From NCBI GenBank assembly GCA_022496805.1, contig CM040086.1, forward strand, positions 12,774,501 through 12,838,500: a stretch of DNA of 64,000 bases. The letters run 5' to 3'. This stretch comes from Pohlia nutans (Eukaryota > Streptophyta > Bryopsida > Bryales > Mniaceae). Shown here in pieces: positions 45,001-55,283 of the stretch. Both the position numbers and the translations under genes were made by a program. A model generated the notes under the pieces. The model saw only the letters and a program-made list of their open reading frames with translations, did not search any database and was not told where the DNA came from. Position 1 is the first letter of the stretch. The number at the start of each line of letters is the position of its first letter.

Positions 45001-47941
45001 GTCGAAGCCAGGGTCGACCTAATAATAACCGGTAGTCTGACTGGACTGTCGAGCAGTTGATGACTATAAGCGTGACTATGTAGGGGATGCCATGAATGTG
45101 AATTTTGACATCCCTGATCAATCCTTTGGGTCGTGCTATGGTGCCATTAGCCATCTTGAGGTTGAATGGTGCGGGTGACGGTTTGGCTGGTCCCAACCGT
45201 TGACGTTCATCTTCGGTGATCACATTGACGCCGGAGCCGCCATCGATTAGAACGTCGTCGACCATGTTTTTACCGACTGATACTGTGATGACTGGCATGT
45301 GTTTGTCGATGACTGCTGCCGTATCGATCGTCACCTCCTCTGAAGTCGAGTGGGGTAACGCTTGAGTCAACTCTGGGTCTGAATGCGTCAGTCGATCCCT
45401 AACCAGTTTGGTGAGGGTCGGTGATAACTGTAGTAAGTCACGAATGGAAACCTGTAATTTGCAGTCTTGGAGTTGATCGAGGATCTGTTGCTGGACGGCG
45501 CCGAATGCGACGCTGCCTTGGTCGACTGTGGCTGGAGTCGGTTGGTCTCGGTCGTCTTGAAGGGTGATCGTTTGTTGCGGTAATGCCTCCGCGTCCCAGT
45601 CGAGTGAGGACGAGTCCTCAGTCGTCTTTGGGTCTTTAGTGGAAGTGGTTGTTTCCAACTCGGCTTGGAGTTGACGAACTTCCTGCATCATTTGATCACG
45701 TAGTTGTTCTTGGACAGTCCAGTCGGTCTTCTCTGTGGTTTTGTCAGGGGTCGGTTGGTCGGTAGTCGACTGGCTTCTTGTAATTGCTGCGACCGTTAGG
45801 ACACCAACCGACGTGTTTGGTAGTTCTTCAATGACCACTGACGATGTGTTGGGCTTGGTCTCGATCTGCTGATTAAGGAATTGGACGACCTTCGGATCTT
45901 TCAGTAGGGGACACAAGTGTGTCGGGTGGTCCAATGTTTTGCACAGAGAGCAAGGGAATATCCGTCGTGGTGTGCTATCTCGCGGTGGTCGACTCCTTGA
46001 TTCCACGTTAGTTGACACTGGTGTTGCTGCTGCTACTGGCGCTGTCCTATTAGCCGCCGCGCGCCTTTTTCCGATCTCGCTCTCCGGATTGAGCCAGCAA
46101 TCGCGTTCGAAATGGCCTGGCTTCTTGCATCGGTTGCAAAATGCGCGTTTTGTAGTCTCGGGCCGCTCGGTAGTAGTCGAGTCGGGTTCCTTAGGTAGTC
46201 CGCTTTCTGCAAGCTTAGCCGATTTCTTAGCCCGGGCTAGTGTCGATCTTGGTAGTCCGACTGTGGCTACCTGCAGATACTTCAGCAAACCAGCTCGGAA
46301 ATTGCTTAGTAGGAAATTATCAGCCGGAAGGACCTCAAATTGGCTGGCTAGTTTCATCATCCGTTCATAGTAATCGTCAACCGACTCTTTGGCATCCTGT
46401 TTCATACAGCGGAAATGTAGGTATGCCTGGTCATCATTGTCGATATCCTGGTAGCGATGTTTGAAGGCATCGAGGATTTTATGTAAGTTTTGGTGTGGGT
46501 ATGACGTCCGTTGAGTCGAGAACCAATTATAGTTAGCAGCATCGACTAGGGAATTTCCGAACAACGCTATAGTAATAGTCGAGTCGGTTTCGCCATTCAA
46601 CGTAAGGGCATTAAGGAATCGATGGACATGCGTAATGGCACACTTACCTTCCTTGTAGGTAGGCATCGCTACCGGTTTCCGAGCAGTCGTCCGAGTCGGG
46701 AGTGTAGCTGCTGGGTAGGGAGGCTGCTGTTGCGTCTGAGCCGCAGGTGCCGAATAGCCTATCGACCGGGGGTTGTATAGTGCACATTGGTCGAGAAGAT
46801 GACCATAGTCACCACAAGATGTACACCTAGGTACGGTGGGTTGGTACTGGTTCACAGTCGGTAGGGCTGGTGGCTGGGAGGCTACTGGTCGGTTGTATGG
46901 GTTTTGTGGCATGGGCCTATTATGCGTCTGTGAAAACGATGGTTGATTGATAGGTTGCATTATAGGAATGCCTATCGCTGGTTGAGTTGGGTAACTAGGT
47001 GGTAGACTAGTCCGAGGGGTCGACACTCTGGGTGTTGTAGTGTGGTTGACCCTCGGCTGATCTATGTATAGAATATTCGGCTCATGAATGTGAGTGCGAA
47101 TATTCGGGAGACTGGGTCGAGTAACAACTTGGTCGACTGGTTGGTTGGAGTGATAGATCTGTCTGATCCTATCGACTAAGTCATTATCAAAGTCGTCTAT
47201 GCCGGTCGAGTATGGGTTGTCGGTACCTGGTGATCCGGGTCGACTATTCATTTGACCAGGAGAACTGGGTTCCTGGCGAAATGTAGGCGACTGGTCCGGT
47301 CGACCTGGCTGCGGTTCCGAGTGTTGTTGCTCAGGTGTCGGGTTCTGGCTAGACAACAGATCGGCCAGTTGGGAGTCCAATTCATCCCTATTACGACGTA
47401 GTTGGTCTATTTCTAACTGTCGTTGATATGAAATGATGGGAGGTTCGGTAGCGTACCTTACTAGTCGTTGATGCGCACTGGAAGGTCGTTCCGGTAAGTC
47501 GAGCGGGTCGTCCAGGAGCCTTCGTGGAGAAGTCGGGTTCGACCTTGTCTGAAACGCCACTGTCGGGCGGGTCTGATGATTCGTGGTGTACATGGTTGGT
47601 AGAATCGCCAGGGGTCGGATTGGCATGTCTGGGATGCCGCGTCCCATTGGTACCGAAGTTTCGTGAAAAATGGTGCCTTCCGGGGTATTCATCCTTCCCT
47701 GCGTGAACTCCATGTAGTGTTGTAAAGACGGGTCGGTAGAAGTAGATGCTGCGACTTGCCTCCGAATCTCGTATGTTGGTCAGGGATCTATTCCCGTGGT
47801 AGTCTCATGGACTACTGTGGGTGGAACGATCTCCGACTGTAAATTTCGCCATTCTCTATGAAAACGTGGGTTAGAGAGCTGGTCGGCAGTGACTTCGACT
47901 GCTAAGGGAGGACCGGTAGCTCGTGTACGCGGTCGTTCCAT
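42095..47941 (-). pseudogene. gag-pol: e4 gag-protease-RT-RNase H-integrase polyprotein
   Basis: ATG at 47941 starts gag. In order: CCHC knuckle CTSCGDYGHLLDQC (about 46830-46790), capsid-like domain, CNRCKKPGHFERDC (about 46140-46097), CSLCKTLDHPTHLC, protease LIDGGSGVNVI (about 45250-45220), RT with LFLDDFSVYS (about 43950-43920), RNase H (DASD, EALAMVYAI), integrase with HHCC and DDE motifs. Stops in the same frame are TGA 47780-47782, TAA 43748-43750 and TAG 42095-42097; the last lies just before the GPY/F module, which continues in frame to ORF3. Gag and pol share one frame, with no frameshift or separating stop in the design. Confidence 0.92.
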
Positions 47942-48406
47942 ACTAGCGACGCGGCAGTTATCGGATCTAGATCTGGATCTGGGATTTAGATCCGACTTCT
48001 GCTGGGTAGGTCGGGCTCTGAGATCTGTTTGGCTAGTCTTTTGTGCTGGCCTAGTCGGTTGCTCTGTGGCACCGTAAGCCTTGTTCACAGACTGCTCCAA
48101 CAGATTCTTGGTCAGTAGCCTTTATTGACTGTTGACTACCCTGGTCGACTGTTACACAGACTGATCTCCGAGGCACTTTTCGGCTACTCGGGCTCTGGAT
48201 TTTTCTCAAGACATGTGATTTACGTGTAGGAAGCAGATGGCTGCTGTTTCCTAGGGACGTATAGCGCCTTAGCGATAGGTGATAGGATCGACTAGGATCT
48301 AGATCTGGATCGACCAGGATTTGGATCTGGATCTAGATCTAGATCTGGATCTGACTAGCCCAACAGAAAGACTAGCGTTTGAGCTGAACTTTGCATGGTC
48401 GCCAAA
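47942..48406 (-). other. e4 primer-binding site and leader
   Basis: TTTGGCGACCATGC reads leftward from 48409, directly inside the 5' LTR. The leader carries AGATCC/AGATCT repeats (about 48295-48350) and no gene. Confidence 0.75.
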
Positions 48407-48948
48407 TGTTAAGGGGGTTTTCTAGGAACCGACCTTAAACGAACAAAGCTACTCCGCCCAAGACTATTCCACTCTAGACTAGTTTCTAGAGATTGAGGGA
48501 AGTAGTAAGAGGTTTCTACTATGAAGAATGAACTGTCGACTAAGGAAAAGCACCAGTATGCTAGTAAGTCGACTCCTGCATACCCACAGACTACTGCAAC
48601 TATCCAAAATACAACCACAAGGAATGATTCAAGAGCAGGAAACAACAGTAGTCTAACAACAGTAGTCTAACATACTATTGCGCACAATAAGAGCTTAAGA
48701 CAAGAATGAAGTACAACTGAGGCTGCCAAAAAGATGTACAAATGGTATAGCAACAACTCTCTCGAAGAGAGTGAAGGTACATATAGGAGACTAGTCTGAC
48801 AGTGTGTCAGACTGGTCAACCGTAAAAGTCGGGTCGACCAGTCTGTACCAGCCTGTACTGCCACGTGTCTCCTACTGGGTCTATTCTTGCCGGGTATAGA
48901 CTAGCCTACTCTTAGCCTAAGGGAATATCAACTAATATTCGTTTAACA
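48407..48948 (-). repeat. e4 5' LTR
   Basis: Second 542-base family A LTR, differing from the left copy at about eight positions by eye. Confidence 0.93.
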
Positions 48949-48953
48949 GATTG

Positions 48954-49475
48954 CAAGCTAAAACCGCCATGTCACCTCGTCGCCTCTTTACGACCTCCAA
49001 GATATTTGAATCCGTGGTCTGGAATTATCCTCAACCGGCTCATGCAGATAAAGTTCCTTCTATCCGAGGCGGCAAGACCGTTCGGCGAAGTCCTAAAGCT
49101 CCGTGTGAGGCCCATCGCAACCAATGGGAGAGTGCAAGGAACGTCAAGGCTATTATCCAAGCGGTGAAGATCATTCCATATCCTGGACTTGGTGCAGTCA
49201 TCACAATGCAGTCTGGAGTGGAGCCAGATCAGAAAGTTTACAACGTCACACTGTCTAACTTTCCATCATGCACTTGCCCACACTTTGTTAGCATGAACGG
49301 TTCAAGTGTTGGCAAGCGTGGTGCTTATGTCAACTGCAAGCACATCTATTACGTATTTCGGTTCTTTTTCAAACTAGACTTTGATAATGACAAGTTCATG
49401 CATGCCCCTACCCTTAGCTTCGACGAAACAAAAAAGATTCTTGAAGCTGCTGAAATCATCAAAACAGCAGTTTAG
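48954..49475 (+). pseudogene. M1 exon 2 remainder: SWIM zinc-finger C-terminus
   Basis: After the duplicated GATTG the transposase frame resumes (MSPRRLFTTSKIF, matching VSPRRLFSNAPLP in M2). It encodes a SWIM zinc finger: C-x-C at about 49270-49278 (CTCPHF) and C-x-H at about 49336-49344 (NCKHIYYVF). It ends at TAG 49475. SWIM fingers are common at the C-terminus of MULE transposases and their domesticated relatives. Without removal of e4 this part cannot be joined to exon 1. Confidence 0.8.
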
Positions 49476-49598
49476 AATTAGAAAGTTGATATATGAATTA
49501 TAGCCTACTACGGAAACTCGTGGCAACCCTAGAGCTTGGGCCATGTAGAATTTTGTAATGATGCATGAGGTCATTCTAAAGTCACACTATGACTCTGG

Positions 49599-49622
49599 AA
49601 AAAAAAAAAAAAAAAAAAAAAA
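49599..49622 (+). repeat. run of 24 A
   Basis: An uninterrupted A run 124 bases after the M1 stop. It could be a slippage tract or the trace of a reverse-transcribed tail. No target duplication was found. Confidence 0.8.
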
Positions 49623-49700
49623 CGTTTTATTATAAAAAAGTTCTGATCAGCAACGTCCATACTCCATATAACTTTGATCAACCTGATTAGGTGTGGGTAT

Positions 49701-49720
49701 GGGTCTCGGGCCCGAGACCC
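49701..49720. repeat. 20-bp perfect palindrome
   Basis: GGGTCTCGGG followed by its exact reverse complement CCCGAGACCC. A related GGTCTCGGGGCCGAGACC sequence is found near 58232. The rest of 49476-50025 shows no gene. Confidence 0.8.
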
Positions 49721-50028
49721 AATTGATGGCAGTCAAGCTTGATCAAGAAACTAAAGTTTCTGTAGGGTCCCTAAATCAGCAAAGCAAGTAAAATGAAACA
49801 CTTTCTTCGGAATTTTATGCGCCTTCAGGGAAGTAAACTTGAAAAAAGTGAAATTTATCCATAGTAAAACTAAAGCACGGTAATAGGGTCCCACGGTAAT
49901 AGGACGCATTTTTTACTATAAATAGTAAATATTCTAAATTTGGAAATTTTCATGCTCTAGGCTCACAAAATTCCTGCTCACAGCTCTTAGGCTCACCGTT
50001 CTAGGCTCACATGCTAGCGTCGTTGGCT

Positions 50029-50790
50029 TCCATGGGCCCATGGATGCGGCCTCAAGAACGTCCTCGTAGCCGAGGACGTCCCATGGTGCACCAAACTCAA
50101 TCTGATTCAAACACACAATGAACACAATCGACTCATCCATGCATAATCCTTGGCTTCCAGGGGCCCATGGATGCGGCCTCAAGAACGTCCTCGTAGCCGA
50201 GGACGTCCCATGGTCACCAAACTCAATCTGATTCAAACACACAATGAACAGAATCGAGTCATCCATGGATTATCCCTCGCTTCCATGGGCCCATGGATGC
50301 GGCCTCAAGAACGTCCTCGTAGCCGAGGACGTTCCATGGTGCACCAAACTCAATCTGATTCAAACACACAATGAACAAAATCCAGTCATCCATGCATAAT
50401 CCTTGGCTTCTAGGGGCCCATGGATGCGGCCTCAAGAACGTCCTCGTAGCCGAGGACGTCCCATGGTGCACCAAACTCAATCTGATTCAAACACACAATG
50501 AACAGAATCGAGTCATCCATGGATGATCCCTGGCTTCCATGGGCCCATGGATGCGGCCTCAAGAACGTCCTCGTAGTCGAGCACGTCCCATGGTGCACTA
50601 AACTCAATCTCATTCAAACACACAATGAACAAAATCGAGTCATCCATGGATTATCCCTGGCTTCCATGGGCCCATGGATGCGGCCTCAAGAACGTCCTCG
50701 TAGCCGAGGACGTCCCCTGGTGCACCAAACTCAATCTGATTCAAACACACAATGAACAGAATCGACTCATCCATGGATTATCCTTGGGCC
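50029..50790. repeat. 127-bp tandem array, six units
   Basis: The marker ATGCGGCCTCAAGAACG recurs at 50044, 50171, 50297, 50424, 50551 and 50678, a spacing of 126-127 bases. Each unit has the 14-bp palindrome CCATGGGCCCATGG (or a near copy), then a hairpin with arms CGTCCTCG and CGAGGACG around TAGC, then a CAAACTCAATCTGATTCAAA segment. Open frames through it are by-products of the repeat. Confidence 0.9.
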
Positions 50791-50887
50791 GAGGATTTCC
50801 TAGTTGCCCCCATAGAAAAAAATAATCAATCACTCGATACACGAAAAAAAACCTCCGTAGAGTATTCTGAACATCGGTTTCGTTACC

Positions 50888-51258
50888 TCAGTCCCAGTCT
50901 CGTTACAATCCGCCGGCGGTTCGTCCTGCTCAACATTTTCCTGCTCTTTTTCCTCGGTCGAGCCATGGCCATTGTTGCCCTGGTCCTCAGTTGCTTGCGC
51001 GCTCCCAGAGTCACGATCGTCTTCCGCTGCCTTCCCGGACTAGACCTCGTCTTGGGCTTCGTCCTCCGCATCCTCGGAATGGTCCTCGCGTTCCCCGGAT
51101 TCGGCATCGCCATTGCATTGCTCGGGATCAACGTCCGACTCAGGCAACTCGTCCACGCCACCAAGATCTACCAATGGTCCATCAAGGATAGTCCGTCTCA
51201 TCTTCTGAGCATCCGCCCCCACTGCTTCGACTGACGCGTCTCGCCCCTGCGGCTCCAT
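50888..51258 (-). pseudogene. acidic exon, one in-frame stop
   Basis: From ATG 51258 an Asp/Glu-rich frame runs to a TAG at about 51040. It then continues in the same frame with the same composition (GSAQATEDQGNNG, EEKEQENVEQDEPP) to about 50890, where GAG|GTAACG could be a splice donor. It looks like a first exon of an acidic protein that has acquired a nonsense change, lying directly beside the 127-bp array. No family recognised. Confidence 0.35.
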
Positions 51259-51261
51259 CAC

Positions 51262-51967
51262 GAATTCTCTCAGTCACGCACTCAATTCAAATTGAAGGAT
51301 GGCGGGGAGTCAAATGCAATAACGAGCACTAGGGTATAGTGCCCGATGACCTAAGGCGCCCAAAGCCGCTAAGCCCATCTACATCCTTGGTTCCATGGAT
51401 GCCCATTTGGCTGTACTGGCCCCATTGCCTCTACTGGCCACATTGTCTCTCCAGGCCCCTAAACCCCCTTACGTCCTCGACTCCATGAATGCATCCTCGG
51501 TTTCATGGATATCAATTTCAACCGTAATTTTTTGTTTACCTTCAGTGGAAGGCACAATATGTTATGAAAACGCCCAGCCGCAAAAAAAATTGTTACCGGA
51601 TAAAAGCTGGATTTTTAATAATCAGTTTCAAAAGTTAACCTGCCGGAAATGATATGAGTTCATTAAGTAGTTGGTCGAAAACATCAACTACAGAGCCAAT
51701 GAATTATTGTAAAAAATAAATTATGAAATCGTCAAGCCTCAGAAAAAATAAGGTTACTTGTTAATTGCCGAATATTTAATAAATAGTTATGAAACTGCCG
51801 ACATACATTGTTTAAACGTCTACTATACATTCGACATGGAAGTGTCAACACTGCCTACTACGTTATTAACTTAACCCACAGTAGATGTCCAAACTTTCCT
51901 ATCTTCAAGGGTTGGCAAATTGGAATTATAGATATGAAGCTCTTCACGATACGACTACGACCAAGCT
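51262..51967. other. stretch with no recognised gene
   Basis: Contains CCATGGAT/GTCCTCG fragments like those of the 127-bp array (about 51385-51510), then AT-rich DNA. Nothing else could be supported. Confidence 0.4.
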
Positions 51968-52465
51968 TCACAAGACACTTCGAACATTCATAGATTTCCA
52001 ACTCCACCCAATTACCTCCGTAAGTTCGCCACCATTCTTGATTTCCATATCTTTGTCTGCAATCTTGAATTGATCCTTACTGTAGTTGTTGTCAAGCCAG
52101 GACCGGACGTTCATATTTGAACGGCTGCGATCGACTTTCCTCGTTTTTCGCTGATGATCAGACATTAGATCGACTATGTCCAAAGGCAAAGTTTCTCCTA
52201 ATTCCGTGCGCTCTCGGTCCTCTTCAATTCCCTCGTCAATTGAACCTAGCGTTAGTTTGTTGATGCTACGATGCTTTCTACTCTTCAATCCTACGTCGTC
52301 AACATCCACCTCAGGTTGCTTTCTAGGAGTACCTAGAAGCAAGCTCTCGAGCTTCAACCTCCTGGCTTCCTTTCTTTGCTTTGCCTTGCCGCCTCTAAAG
52401 TCCGTCTGAACACGTCTCCTCTTCTTCTTTGGTGTCACGTTCTTCAAAGGTGCTGCTTGCTTCAT
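51968..52465 (-). CDS. small basic ORF alpha', divergent from M2
   Basis: ATG at 52465; 165 residues. The N-terminus is strongly basic (KKKRRRVQ, KAKQRKEARRLKLE), suggesting a nuclear, possibly nucleic-acid-binding protein. An acidic DVDDVG segment and LPLDIVDLMSD, which looks like a SUMO-interaction motif, follow. Near the end GGCGAACTTACGGAG|GTAATT could be a splice donor, so the last residues may be intron. A TATATAT at about 52562 on the minus strand lies some 95 bases upstream. It sits head-to-head with M2, as alpha does with beta and M1. No family recognised. Confidence 0.45.
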   Translation of the reverse strand: MKQAAPLKNVTPKKKRRRVQTDFRGGKAKQRKEARRLKLESLLLGTPRKQPEVDVDDVGLKSRKHRSINKLTLGSIDEGIEEDRERTELGETLPLDIVDLMSDHQRKTRKVDRSRSNMNVRSWLDNNYSKDQFKIADKDMEIKNGGELTEVIGWSWKSMNVRSVL

Positions 52466-52984
52466 GTGTACCCTACAACAATCTCGTCCTCTCTCATTCT
52501 ATCACATTCTATCTCATTGCAGCGGTTCTCTACATTGATCTAGTTTAGTCAAGCACAGGATATATACTCAAAGCTGGGGAATCAAACTGTTCCAGAAGAT
52601 GCTAAATAATGCCAGGCCCATGTGCTCGAGTCTATGACCGTGCCGTTATATTTCTGTACTGACACATTTCAAAAAGTTCCGCAATTCCTACATCTTAAGA
52701 GATCGGCGAAATCTAAATGCAACCCCTTTTTCTAAACAGGTTTGTCCTCAATCGAATGTTTGCAAATTAAGAGAATGCTTAGTTGGGGTGTTGAGAATTT
52801 CGGCTGCAACCTTAAGTTGGTGTTTGGACTACAATGATTGAGTCAGTGATGAACGCATTCATCAACATTAGTTCTCAAAACTATTGATTCCAACATCGTC
52901 CAAGCATCCACAATTCAGTATTTTATTGTCAAAACCTTCCAGTCTGAACAATCCTCGCATTCTTCGATCTAGGCGATCTTTGTC

Positions 52985-55195
52985 ATGGCATCCACTACTA
53001 TATCTGAGCTCCCTTTGCAAGCTGCAATCCTTTCAGCGTATGGATCAAATGCTCCTGTCTAGTTCCCAGTGAATGGCGAGGGAGTTGCTGTTGTGTCCAG
53101 TAAACATCTCAGTATGAGATTTCATTTTGACGAATCGAGTCTATATGTCGAGAAGCACGTCTTTGATGATTCTAATCAGTCGTCCCTGTCTCACACAGTT
53201 ATCCAGCAGCCACACCAGAGCCCGACTCAAAGTCTAGTGTGGGAGCTTGAGCCTGGAAAGTATGATGTCTACGGTCTCCCTATGACGATGGACAAGGGTA
53301 GACCAAATCAGTCATCCACGTGCACAATCCATACTCCTCTTCTTAGAAATGTCAAAGTTGAGCATGATGCAGATGTGGAACTCACTCCCCTTTTCGGATC
53401 ATCCACTTCGGTCAAGCCTGAGTCGGAACCAACTTCGTACATTGCTCTCTCGAGTGATTCGTCTGATACTGAGACGGTCACTGAACGTCCTCCCATTCAC
53501 AATCTGAGCTCTCCGTCATCAAAGTCTTATGCCACTCATAGTTTTGAATCGGCCGCTCATAGTCTAGAATCCATCAACTTGAACGATATTCCATGTCCCT
53601 CTCCCTCTCCCTCTGCCAAGGCACTCACCACAGCAAGTATCTTACCCAAGTTGAAGAGACTAGCTACCCTACATGGGAAGAAGAACATGCTCAAGAAACT
53701 TGATTACGACACGATCACAACGATCAAGGTGGACTATCTTCCTCCCAAATTCGACGGTGACGTAGTGTACGAGTTTCCTGCCGCTGCGCTTCACACGTCT
53801 CACACAACCGCAAGATCTATGCAGGGAACGGATAAGAGGTACGATGGCCATGTGTGGACTAGAACTATGACAACTAACATCGCCAATCCATTGGGCTTGT
53901 CGTTCCGATTTTCGATCTGCGTAGGTCATTTGGAGTGTCGCAACAAGGAGTGCGAGTATTTGAAGCGTGCCCACCGCACCTCTCCATTAAATGATACGGA
54001 GTTTGAAGGCTGCACGTGGAGGCCATTCATGGTGGAGGAGTCGCCTCCAAAGAACTCCACCTTGGTCTGCAAGGTCTGCAAAGAGCCTCCCACCTGCGTG
54101 AACAGCTGTAGCGCTAAAATATACTACGTCCATGGTGGGCCGAACGTCACAAGGGCTTGCATTCATCTTGGACATCACAAGCACCCGGTGAAGGTTGGGG
54201 ACTACCGAGATACCAAGTCCAAGATCAACACTGTCATCGAAGAGCAAATCCAGAGAACACCATCCGCAACCAAGAGTGCAGTTGTTCTTGAGGCCAGCAA
54301 GGAACTATTAGGTGAGTTTCTTCTACGTTCTGAAGACGAACGGCCCAAAACTCTTAGTTTGGAAGATCTCGTGCCCGTTCTTGATAGGTTCAAAGACATG
54401 GGATCTCCTAGCATAAGAAATAAAGTTGTCACATTCAGATACCTCAGGAGGTATGGTGTCATGGACAGTATCACCAAACTTAGAGGCCTCAGCAATTGGG
54501 CGTTTGTCCAAAAAAACATGTTCCCTGGACAAGGTGAAGATTCCGACAAGGTCTTCATTTTCAAAATGTCCGAGATGGGTCCGGGTAGTGGTGTGGATTT
54601 GGTCAAGAGGATGCAAACGAGAGGAGATCTTGAGAACTGTTGGATCATGTTTGACCATGTCAAACGCGTGAAACATTGGACTACGATGGGTTGCCATGTT
54701 TACGACTCTACATATTGTCGTGTCATGACCATTGCATGCTGTGACATGCAATCGGAAGACACAGATGCTCAAATTGTCTTCTGGAAGAACCTGAATGCTG
54801 TCATGGAGAGGCATGACATTCCCAACCCACAATTCATGGGATTCATGGCGGATAGTGCACAAGCCAATTGGAATGCACTGAGGATCATTTACGAAAATGG
54901 GAATCCGAAAGATCCAATGGTGGATCGGGAGAGGACGTGCTACTTTCATTGGTCTCAATCCTTCGAGAAACATAACAAGCAGTACATTGCCGAAGAATTT
55001 CGAGAACAGCACAAGCGCCTTTGCATGCAGTATAGAGATTCCACGACCATGGCTGAGGCCGATATGAGATACCTAGCCATCCGGGCTTGGTGGCTGTCTT
55101 CTGGAGCTGCATCCGAGACATCGTTGAGACACTTGGATCTTTGGCTAGCCTTCTGGCACTTCAGATATCGACAATGGGGTGGCTGCATGCAGTTC
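52985..55195 (+). pseudogene. M2 exon 1: MULE-like transposase, early in-frame TAG
   Basis: ATG 52985 is in frame with the long open frame but TAG at 53060-53062 intervenes, where M1 has AAG (Lys). The next in-frame ATG is 53114, inside the conserved N-terminal domain. Conserved parts: N-domain (LEPGKYDVYGLP), disordered region with VKVEHD, VKPESEP and YIALSSDSSDTE, Cys/His cluster (GHLECRNKECEYL, LVCKVCKEPPTC, RACIHLGHHKHPV), and a DDE-like core with FDHVKR (about 54650), ADSAQANW (about 54846) and RTCYFHW (about 54931). It ends at a GTGAGT donor. Either the product starts late or the gene is newly broken. Confidence 0.7.
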
Positions 55196-55283
55196 GTGAG
55201 TACATACTCCCCTTCACTACCTCTTTCCAAAGCCGTGCTTTCTAATATTTTCAACTGATATTTGTTTTGATGGACTTCTACAG
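55196..55283 (+). other. intron in M2
   Basis: GTGAGT at 55196 and TTCTACAG ending at 55283; 88 bases, phase 0. It lies at the same protein position as the M1 intron (after WGG plus four residues). Confidence 0.8.

Larger units (their letters stand above)
38068..48948 (-). mobile_element. e4: complete family A Ty3 retrotransposon inserted in M1
   Basis: Two 542-base LTRs (38068-38609 and 48407-48948), target duplication GATTG (38063-38067 and 48949-48953), PBS beside the right LTR, polypurine tract beside the left LTR, and gag-pol-ORF3 between them on the minus strand. By eye the LTRs differ at about eight positions, so the insertion is not brand new. Four in-frame stops but no frameshift were found across about 9.2 kb, making it the best-preserved copy in the window. 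Confidence 0.95.

Noticed and set aside
32905..49562. 13-bp inverted match as terminal inverted repeats of an M1 transposon
   Set aside because: Similarity stops at 13 AT-rich bases, no target duplication is present, and both copies lie in likely 3' ends of genes, where TGTAA signals are expected. Kept only as a note.
50029..50790. Open frames of 60-110 codons in both strands of the 127-bp array
   Set aside because: The period keeps frames open by repetition; the same residues repeat with each unit. Repeat, not gene.
50029..50790. CRISPR-like array
   Set aside because: Units are contiguous 127-bp tandem repeats without unique spacers, and the setting is eukaryotic.
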